Shown in pieces: positions 19,079 through 26,271 of a DNA stretch of 64,000 nt. The position numbers and the translations under genes were made by a program. Location of the stretch: assembly GCA_038257095.1 (NCBI GenBank), contig JBBSJQ010000019.1, positions 19,905 to 83,904 on the forward strand, given 5' to 3'. Position 1 is the stretch's first letter, and each line of letters starts with the position of its first letter. The notes beneath the pieces were generated by a model. The model worked only from the letters and a program-made list of their open reading frames with translations. It was not told the origin of the DNA and ran no database searches. Source of the DNA: Paraconexibacter sp038257095. Lineage in GTDB: Bacteria > Actinomycetota > Thermoleophilia > Solirubrobacterales > Solirubrobacteraceae.

Positions 19079-20395
19079 ATGCGGTTCCTCCCCGGTCAGC
19101 TGACGACGTTCCGCGGCCGACTCGCGGCGATCGCCGTGGTCGCGCTCGCCCTACGCGTCGCCTACGCGCTCTCGCGCCGTGGCGATCCGGCGTTCGGCGA
19201 CGCGCTGGTCTACTGGATCGACGCCCGGCATCTCGCCGCCGGGGAGGGCTTCCGCGCGGCGTTCGAGGACGCCCCGTCCGCCGAGCACCCGCCGCTGCAC
19301 ATCATGCTGCTGGCGCTGCAGCACCTCGTCGGTATCGACGGCTACCACGAGCAGAAGCTCCTGCTGTGCGTCGTCGGGACCGTCACGGTCGTGCTCGTCG
19401 CCCTGCTCGCGCGGCGCTTTGCCGGCGACACCGCCGGGTTGCTGGCGGGCGGGATCGCCGCGGTCTATCCCAACCTCTTCATGGCGGACGGCACGCTGAT
19501 GAGCGAGACGCTCTACCTCGCGCTGCTCGGCGGCGCCCTGCTGGCCGCCTTCGAGTACCTCGACGGGGACCCGGCCGACGGCGGTCGGCTGCGGCGGCGC
19601 CTGGCGGTCGTGGGGGCGCTGATCGGGCTGGCGGCGCTCACGCGCGCCGAGGCGGTCGTGCTGGCGCCGCTGCTGCTGCTGCCGCTCGCCTGGATGCGCG
19701 CGCCGACCCTTCGCAGCCGCGCGACGCTCGCGGTCGTCGGCTGCGTCGCCTTCGGCCTGGTGCTCGCGCCGTGGACGATCCGCAACCTCACCACGTTCGA
19801 GGAGCCCGTCCTCATCTCCAACAACGGCTTCGCGGTCGTCGTCGGCGCGAACTGCGAGCGCACCTACTACGGCGACCTCATCGGCTCCTGGGCCTACAGC
19901 TGCTTCGACGGGGTGACCGACCGGGAGGACCTCGACGAGTCGCAGCTCTCGCTCGCCTACCGCGACAAGGGCCTGCGCTACATCCGCGACAACCCGGGCC
20001 GCGTCCCGGTCGTGGTCGCCGCGCGCGTCGGGCGCGCCATGGAGGTCTATCGGCCCAGCCAGGGAGTCTTCCTGCAGACGACGGAGGGGAGGGGGGCGCG
20101 CGTCGCCCGTGTCGGCATCGGCTTCTTCTGGCTGCTGCTGCCCCTCGCGCTCGCCGGCATGGTCCTGCTGCGCCGTCGCGGCGCGCACACCTGGATCCTC
20201 GGTGCGCCGCTGGCGATGGCCGCGATCACGACGCTGACCGTCTACGGCTCGACGCGCTTGCGGATCGCCGCGGAGCCGGCGATCGTCGTCCTCGCGGCGG
20301 TCAGCCTGGAAGCGGCGTGGCGACGTCGGGCTCGTCGCCCTGACCGTCCGAGCGCGCCAGCAACATCGCCGCCAGGAGCAGCGCCGGCAGCGTGA
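19079..20395 (+). CDS. GT39/ArnT-like membrane glycosyltransferase
   Basis: The 438-residue protein has about ten membrane helices. The first periplasmic loop contains DPAFGDALVYWIDARHLAAG and EHPPLHIMLLAL, matching the D-x-x-x-Y...EHPPL pattern of ArnT/PMT-like GT-C transferases, where the Asp is catalytic. LTRAEAVVLAPLLLLPLAW and APWTIRNLTTFEEP are also typical. It is expected to use polyprenyl-phosphate sugars on the outside of the membrane. Its 3' end overlaps the convergent O-antigen ligase gene by 95 bases (20301-20395). The overlapped part encodes an Arg/Pro/Ala tail that is probably dispensable. Confidence 0.85.
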   Translation: MRFLPGQLTTFRGRLAAIAVVALALRVAYALSRRGDPAFGDALVYWIDARHLAAGEGFRAAFEDAPSAEHPPLHIMLLALQHLVGIDGYHEQKLLLCVVGTVTVVLVALLARRFAGDTAGLLAGGIAAVYPNLFMADGTLMSETLYLALLGGALLAAFEYLDGDPADGGRLRRRLAVVGALIGLAALTRAEAVVLAPLLLLPLAWMRAPTLRSRATLAVVGCVAFGLVLAPWTIRNLTTFEEPVLISNNGFAVVVGANCERTYYGDLIGSWAYSCFDGVTDREDLDESQLSLAYRDKGLRYIRDNPGRVPVVVAARVGRAMEVYRPSQGVFLQTTEGRGARVARVGIGFFWLLLPLALAGMVLLRRRGAHTWILGAPLAMAAITTLTVYGSTRLRIAAEPAIVVLAAVSLEAAWRRRARRPDRPSAPATSPPGAAPAA

Positions 20396-21788
20396 GCGCC
20401 GGCATCTCCCAGTCCCAGTCCAGGCAGGCGTGGACGCCCCAGACCGTGAGCGCCGCGCACGCCCCGGCGGCCAGCGCGGGGTCCTCCCGTTGGACCGCCC
20501 GGGCACACAGCGCCACCCCGGTCAGGAACAGCATGAGCGCGGCGAGGCCGACCAGCCCGAGCTCGGCGGCCGTCTCCAAGGGCAGCGAGTGCGCGTCGCG
20601 CACGCCGTCGGCGACGTCGCGCTCGCGCTGCCACTCGGCCTGGAAGCCGGAGGCGCCGACGCCGGCGACCGGATGGTCGGCGAAGGACCGCAGCGCGACC
20701 TCCCAGTATCGGTCGCGGTTGGAGCCCGCGTCGGTGAACCGCTGGCTCTGCGCGCCGAACGCCGGCGCGTCAGGTCCGCCGGACGAGGCGACCACGGGGA
20801 CGACGACCGCCACGACGCACGCGACCGCCACCGCCGCGCCGAGGCCCCGTGAGGGCAGCGGCAGCCGTCCGAGCCGGCCTGTGCCGTTCTCCTCCCGGCG
20901 CAGCCCCAGACGGGTGAGCACCAGCGCGCCGAGCCCGGAGAGGACGAGGACGGCGAGCACGGCTGCGCCCTGCGCGTCCCGCGATCCGGGGCTGCCGTCG
21001 AGCGCCCGGACCGCGTCGGAGACCGCGGCCGCCGCGACGACCGGGAGGCTCGTGATCCCCGCGAGCGCCAGGGCCCGCAGCTGACCCCAGGTCGGCGCGC
21101 ACGCCACCAGGACCAGCACGCCGCAGACGAGCGCCAGGACGGCGCCGCGGGAGAAGCTGAGGTACACGCCGACCACCAGCGGTGCCACCGCGGCGGCCCC
21201 GGCCGCCCGGACGCCGCCCGCCCGCGTGCGGTCGCCGGCGACGCGCACCGCGAGGATCGCGCCGAGCGCCGCCAGGGCGCCCTGGGCGTTCCAATACGTC
21301 AACGGCTGCTCGAGACGACCGCCCGCGCTCACGGAGGCGCTCTGGTCCACCAGCCACGGGACCAGGCGGCCGGACAGGCCGTAGAGGGTCACCAGCAGGG
21401 CGCCGCCACCGACCGCGAGTTCGACGGTCCGGGCGTCGCGCCGCGCGGCGAAGGCGGCGGTCCCGGCGACGAGCGCCCCGAGGTAGAGCAGCGCCCGCTC
21501 GAGGTCGTCGCCCGCCGGGTCGTCCAGCGGGGCCCACGCACGCGACAGGCCGATCCAGGCGGCGAGCAGCCCGAGACCGGCGATCGCTGCGAGCGCGGCG
21601 CGGCGGTCCGGGAGCGCCCGGGGGGCGGCGACCGCGGTGAGTGCGACGAGGCCCCAGCAGCCCGCCAATGCCCAGAGTCGAGGTCCGTCGAAGAACCCGC
21701 CCGAGAAGAACGCCAGTGCGACCGGTCCGCCGAGGAGCCCGAAGCGGACGACGGGCAGGGCCGGGGCGGCGGGTGGCGGCGAAGGCAT
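20301..21788 (-). CDS. O-antigen ligase/polymerase family protein (Wzy_C)
   Basis: The 495-residue polytopic protein has about twelve hydrophobic segments and the Wzy_C core: GVYLSFSRGAVLALVCG, then a large extracytoplasmic loop with SQRFTDAGSNRDRYWEVALR, HPVAGVGASGFQ and DAHSLPLETAAELGLVGL. NxDRxxxWxxAL...HPxxGxGxGxF and the H-S/N-xxLE motif are typical of WaaL/Wzy-type enzymes that polymerise lipid-linked repeat units or ligate glycans to an acceptor. The C-terminal codons overlap the convergent GT39-like gene by 95 bases. Only 28 bases separate its start from the divergent AftD-like gene. Confidence 0.88.
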   Translation of the reverse strand: MPSPPPAAPALPVVRFGLLGGPVALAFFSGGFFDGPRLWALAGCWGLVALTAVAAPRALPDRRAALAAIAGLGLLAAWIGLSRAWAPLDDPAGDDLERALLYLGALVAGTAAFAARRDARTVELAVGGGALLVTLYGLSGRLVPWLVDQSASVSAGGRLEQPLTYWNAQGALAALGAILAVRVAGDRTRAGGVRAAGAAAVAPLVVGVYLSFSRGAVLALVCGVLVLVACAPTWGQLRALALAGITSLPVVAAAAVSDAVRALDGSPGSRDAQGAAVLAVLVLSGLGALVLTRLGLRREENGTGRLGRLPLPSRGLGAAVAVACVVAVVVPVVASSGGPDAPAFGAQSQRFTDAGSNRDRYWEVALRSFADHPVAGVGASGFQAEWQRERDVADGVRDAHSLPLETAAELGLVGLAALMLFLTGVALCARAVQREDPALAAGACAALTVWGVHACLDWDWEMPALTLPALLLAAMLLARSDGQGDEPDVATPLPG

Positions 21789-21816
21789 CGGCGGGTGAGC
21801 GTACCCTCACGCGTCG

Positions 21817-24800
21817 GTGCGTTCCCAGCTCGTCCATCTCCTCGCCGGTCCCCGGCGCCGTCTGCGTCCCGTCGGGCGTCGTCTGGGCGCCGCGGGGCGC
21901 CGTCTGGACCCCTTGGGGCGCCGCGTCCGGCCCCGGGTCGTCCCGCTGACGCTGATCGTCGGCGCGTACCTGCTCGCCCTCCTGCAGCGCCCCGGGACCG
22001 TCGTCGCGGACACCAAGCTGCACCTCCACGTCGACCCGGGCGGGTTCCTCGCCGACGTGGCCGGCGCCTGGACACCGACCGCCGGGCTCGGGCACGTCTG
22101 GGCCGGGCAGTACAGCGGCTACCTCTTCCCGATGGGCCCGTTCTTCGCGGTCGGCGACGCCCTGGGACTGCCGGAGTGGGTCGTGCACCGGCTGTGGCTG
22201 GGGACGCTCCTGGCCGTCGCGGCCTACGGGATGGTCCGCCTGCTCCGCGTCCTCGTGCCCTCGGGGGCCGACGGGCGCACGCACGGCGGCTACGGCGCCC
22301 TGCACCTCGCCGCCGGGACGCTCTTCGTCGTCAATCCCTACGTGGCGGTCTACGCGAACCGCACGAGCGTCGCGCTCCTGGCCTACGCGGCGCTCCCGTG
22401 GATGCTGCTGTGCGTGCACCGCGGGCTGCGGGACCCGCGCGGGTGGTGGTGGCCCGCGGCGTTCGCGCTCGTCCTGACCGCGACCGGTGGCGGGGTGAAC
22501 GCGGCGGTGACCGGCTGGGTGCTGCTCGCGCCGGCGCTGCTGGTGGCCTACGAGGTCGGCTGGGGCGGCGTCCCGCGAGCCGCGGTCCTGCCGTGGCTCG
22601 GGCGCATGGCCCTCACCGGCGCGGTCGCATCGGCGTGGTGGGTCGTCCCGCTGGTCGTGCACGCCCAGAACGGCCTGGACTTCCTGCCGTTCACCGAGCA
22701 GCCCGGCACGATCTGGGGCACGACGTCGCTGGCCGAGTCCTTTCGGCTGCTGGGCTTCTGGACGAGCTACATCGGCGTCGGGTTCGGTGGGGAGCTGCGG
22801 CCGTTCTCCGGGCACGGGCCGGCGTTCCTGTTCTCCGTGCCGGTCGTGCTCGCGAGCATGGCGGTCCCCGCGCTCGCGGTCCTCGGCCTGCGCTGGAGCT
22901 GGCGCGCACGCTACGCGCCGTTCTTCCTCCTGCTCCTCGTCGCCGGGCTGCTCGTGATGGCGGTCGGCTTTCCCAATGGGACGCCGCTGCGCCGCGCCGC
23001 GACCTTCACCTACAACGAGGTCGAGGGCGTGCGCTTCCTGCGCACGACGTACAAGGCGGGCCCGCTCGTGGCGCTGGCGCTCGCCGCGCTCGCCGGCCTC
23101 CTCGTCGCGCGGGCATGGGCGGCGTCGGTCGGGCGGCCGCAGCTGCGCGGCGTCGGCGTCCTGGCTGCCGTCGGCCTGATCGCGGTCGCGGCGTGGCCGC
23201 TCAGCAGCGGGCGGGCACCGGACCGCCAGCTCGCATTCGAGATCCCGGCCTGGTGGGAGCAGGCGGCCGACCGCCTCGACGACGCCGACCCGAACACCCG
23301 CGCCCTCGTGCTCCCGGGCCAGCTGTTCGCGAGCTACCGCTGGGGCCAGACGATCGACGCGGTCCTGCCCGTGCTGACCGACCACCCGGTCGCGAACCGC
23401 TACATCGTCCCGTTCTCCGACCTGCGCGCCACCGAGCTGCAGTGGTCCGTCGACGCCCTCGTCAGCCAGGAGCGCCTCGTCCCCGGGCAGCTGGCCCCGT
23501 TGCTCGACCTCCTCGGCGTCGGACAGGTCGTCCTGGCCACCGACGGCGACCGCTCGCGCAGCGGCGAGCTGGGGCCCGCCGAGGTCGCCCGGGTGCTCGG
23601 CAGCCAGCCCGACGAGACCGGTGGCGGGCTGGCGGCCGGAGGCCTCGCACCGCTCGACGAGCTCGGGGCGCCCGAGATCGACCCGGCGCTCGGCGGCGGG
23701 GGCGTGCTCCCCGGGACCACCCCGACCGGCGTCCGCCGGGAGTCGTTCGGGACCCCGACCTTGCTGCCGGCCGCTGCCGCCCGGCTCGCGGGCCCGGTGC
23801 GCAAGGCGCCGTTGGAGCTTCGTCCCTCACGTACCGGCGGCATCCTGCGGCTCGTGCCGCGGGCGCCGCTGACCGTCGTCGACGGGGGAGCGCAGGGACT
23901 CCTCGACCTCGCCGCGTTCGGCGACCTGCGACCCGACCTGCCGATCGCCTACGCGCCCGACCTCGACGGCGACACGCTGTCGGCGACGGTGCGCGACGGC
24001 GGGGGCTTCGTGATCGCCGACGGCGCGAGGCGCCGGGCGTTCGTCAGCTCCCGCCTGCGCGGCAACGTCGGGCCGACCCTGCCCGCCGACCGGGACGTCA
24101 GCGAGGACGGGACCCGGCTGGACCCGTTCGCCGGCGACGGTGACCGGACCGCGGCCCAGACGGTGGCGACGCTGCGCGGGCGGGGAGCCACCGCGGTGAG
24201 CGCCCCCGCCAGCCCGCAGGTCACGCAGTTCCCCGAGCATCGGCCCGCCGTCGCACTCGACGGCGACCTCGCCACCTTCTGGCTGGCGGACCGCTTCCTG
24301 GCCGACGACCGCCACCACCTCGACGTGACGTTCCCGCAGCCGCGTGACGTGGGCACCATCGAGCTGTACCCGTACTCCGACAGTCGCGGCACGGTCCGCG
24401 CGGTCGAGGTCAACGGCCGCCGGCTCCGCGTCCGGGCCGGCTGGAACACCCTGCGGGTGGGTCTGGAGAAGATCACCCGCCTGCGCGTGCGGATCGCGGA
24501 GGTCGACCGGCCGCAGCGGGCCTCCGGAGGCGCCGGCGGGATCCGCGAGCTCCGCATCCCGGGCGTCGACGTCCGGGAGACCCTCCGCCCGCCGACGGTC
24601 CTGGAGGACGCGCTGCGCCAGGAGGACCTGTCGAGCAGCCCGCTGACCTACCTGCTGCAGCGCACCACCGCCGACGCCCCGGCGCTCCGCGCGCGTCTCA
24701 GCGGCCCCGCGCAGGCCGGCCTGCTGCGCGACGCGCAGGACCCCGAGCCCCGCCTGGAGCGCACGATCCGTCCGCCCACGGCGCGCCGCTACGTCGCCGA

Positions 24801-26271
24801 GGCCTGGGTGAGCGTCGACCCCGCCGCGCCCGACGACGTCCTGGACGGGCTGGTCTCCCCGGCCGCCAAGCGCCTTCAGGCGCGCTCCGCGTCGCGGTTC
24901 GAGGGCCGGCCGCGCCACCGCGCCTCGGGGGCCTTCGACGGCGGCACCGACCGCGCGTGGATCGGGCAGTGGATCGGCGGAAAGCCCGCCTGGCTGTCGT
25001 GGCGCACGCCCCGAACGACCAGCCTGCAGCGGCTGCGGCTCGTTCCGCCCGCGGTGCAGGTCCGCCGCCCGACGCGCGTGCGCGTCGTCTCCGAGCGGGG
25101 TGCCAGCACTGCGGTGGCGGTGCGGGCGGACGGCTTCGTCCGCCTCCCCGAACCGCTGCGCGGCCGACGGTTCAAGCTCGAGATCCTCGACGCCGCCTTC
25201 GCGGCAGGTACGCCGGTGCGCCTTCGTGAGCGCCGCGCGGTCGGCATCGGGGAGGTGCGCGGAGCCGGGGTGGATCCGGTCCGCGCGCCGCGCTCCGGCC
25301 AGGCCGCCGCACCGTGCGGCGCGGTCGTCCTGCGGGCGGCCGGACGCTCCCTGCGTCTGCGCGTGCCCGCACAGGACCTCCGGCGTTTCGACGCCGGCCT
25401 GCCGCTGCGCGCCGAGGGCTGTACCGGGCTCTCGCTCCCCGCCGACCGCACGCTGCTGCGGGACACCGGGGCCGGGACCTTCCGGGCCGACCGCCTGCGG
25501 CTCTTCTCCGCGCCGCCCGAGGGGCTGACGCTGCCCGGGGCCGGCGGGCGCGTCCTGGCCGCGGGCGAGCCCGGCAACGGGTCACGCACCGGCGTGCGGG
25601 TCGAGGTCCGCGAGCCGTCGTGGCTGGTGTACGGCGAGTCGTTCGCGGAGGGCTGGGAGGCGAGCTGCGATGGCCGCGACCTCGGCGACCCGGTGCCGCT
25701 GCAGGGGTACGCCAACGCGTGGCAGGTCGAGCCGGGCTGCGAGCGCGTGGAGATCGACTACGCGCCCGACGACCGGCTCACCATGGGCTACGGCGTCAGC
25801 GGCGTCGGGATCCTCGTCCTGCTTGCGTTCCTGCTCCTGCGCCGCCGCGAGCGCGTCCGCCAGCGCGAGCCCTCGACCGCGCCGCCGGGCCGGCTCGACG
25901 CGCGGGCGGATGCCCCGGCACGCTGGCGGCTGCACCGCGCGCTCGCGTTCGGCGTCGTGGCCGCCGGGGTCCTGGGCTTCGTCTTCGCCCTGCGGGCCGG
26001 CGCGGTCATGGGACCGGTGCTGGCGCTGATCCTCTGGCGGGGCATCCCCAACCGGATGCTCGTGGTCGGCGCCGGTGGGCTGCTGCTGGTCGGCGTCCCG
26101 GTGGCCCACCTGGTCGTGGGGAACGCCGATCCGGGCGGCTACGACGCCAACTACGCGGTCGACCACATCGCCGCGCACTGGGTCGCCGCGGGGGCGCTGG
26201 GCCTGCTGCTGGTCGTGCTGGCGCGGTGGCTGCTCGCCGACCGGCGGCTGCGGCGCGCCGTGACGGGCTGA
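21817..26271 (+). CDS. AftD-like alpha-(1->3)-arabinofuranosyltransferase family protein
   Basis: This giant membrane protein of 1484 residues has about ten or more N-terminal helices (roughly 40-480), a long extracytoplasmic part, and helices near the C-terminus (about 1320-1480). Segments such as RPGTVVADTKLHLHVDPGGF, VWAGQYSGYLFPMGPFFAVG and LFVVNPYVAVYANRTS match the mycobacterial AftD/DUF3367 family, which adds arabinofuranose from decaprenyl-phosphoryl arabinose to arabinan. A discoidin/CBM-like beta-sandwich with FWLADRF and DRHHLDVTFPQPRDVGTIEL lies around residues 800-930, as in AftD. The start is uncertain: the first 45 residues include a basic GRRL heptapeptide repeat. No other arabinan gene is visible, so the sugar used here is open. 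Confidence 0.82.
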   Translation: MRSQLVHLLAGPRRRLRPVGRRLGAAGRRLDPLGRRVRPRVVPLTLIVGAYLLALLQRPGTVVADTKLHLHVDPGGFLADVAGAWTPTAGLGHVWAGQYSGYLFPMGPFFAVGDALGLPEWVVHRLWLGTLLAVAAYGMVRLLRVLVPSGADGRTHGGYGALHLAAGTLFVVNPYVAVYANRTSVALLAYAALPWMLLCVHRGLRDPRGWWWPAAFALVLTATGGGVNAAVTGWVLLAPALLVAYEVGWGGVPRAAVLPWLGRMALTGAVASAWWVVPLVVHAQNGLDFLPFTEQPGTIWGTTSLAESFRLLGFWTSYIGVGFGGELRPFSGHGPAFLFSVPVVLASMAVPALAVLGLRWSWRARYAPFFLLLLVAGLLVMAVGFPNGTPLRRAATFTYNEVEGVRFLRTTYKAGPLVALALAALAGLLVARAWAASVGRPQLRGVGVLAAVGLIAVAAWPLSSGRAPDRQLAFEIPAWWEQAADRLDDADPNTRALVLPGQLFASYRWGQTIDAVLPVLTDHPVANRYIVPFSDLRATELQWSVDALVSQERLVPGQLAPLLDLLGVGQVVLATDGDRSRSGELGPAEVARVLGSQPDETGGGLAAGGLAPLDELGAPEIDPALGGGGVLPGTTPTGVRRESFGTPTLLPAAAARLAGPVRKAPLELRPSRTGGILRLVPRAPLTVVDGGAQGLLDLAAFGDLRPDLPIAYAPDLDGDTLSATVRDGGGFVIADGARRRAFVSSRLRGNVGPTLPADRDVSEDGTRLDPFAGDGDRTAAQTVATLRGRGATAVSAPASPQVTQFPEHRPAVALDGDLATFWLADRFLADDRHHLDVTFPQPRDVGTIELYPYSDSRGTVRAVEVNGRRLRVRAGWNTLRVGLEKITRLRVRIAEVDRPQRASGGAGGIRELRIPGVDVRETLRPPTVLEDALRQEDLSSSPLTYLLQRTTADAPALRARLSGPAQAGLLRDAQDPEPRLERTIRPPTARRYVAEAWVSVDPAAPDDVLDGLVSPAAKRLQARSASRFEGRPRHRASGAFDGGTDRAWIGQWIGGKPAWLSWRTPRTTSLQRLRLVPPAVQVRRPTRVRVVSERGASTAVAVRADGFVRLPEPLRGRRFKLEILDAAFAAGTPVRLRERRAVGIGEVRGAGVDPVRAPRSGQAAAPCGAVVLRAAGRSLRLRVPAQDLRRFDAGLPLRAEGCTGLSLPADRTLLRDTGAGTFRADRLRLFSAPPEGLTLPGAGGRVLAAGEPGNGSRTGVRVEVREPSWLVYGESFAEGWEASCDGRDLGDPVPLQGYANAWQVEPGCERVEIDYAPDDRLTMGYGVSGVGILVLLAFLLLRRRERVRQREPSTAPPGRLDARADAPARWRLHRALAFGVVAAGVLGFVFALRAGAVMGPVLALILWRGIPNRMLVVGAGGLLLVGVPVAHLVVGNADPGGYDANYAVDHIAAHWVAAGALGLLLVVLARWLLADRRLRRAVTG
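21853..21936 (+). repeat. Four imperfect 21-base tandem repeats encoding a GRRL heptapeptide
   Basis: Four in-frame 21-base units at 21853, 21874, 21895 and 21916 encode RRLRPV, GRRLGAA, GRRLDPL and GRRVRPR-type heptapeptides in the cytoplasmic N-terminus of the AftD-like protein. Arg-rich repeats just before the first helix would fit positive-inside topology. If the true start is downstream, the repeat would instead be leader sequence. Confidence 0.7.
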
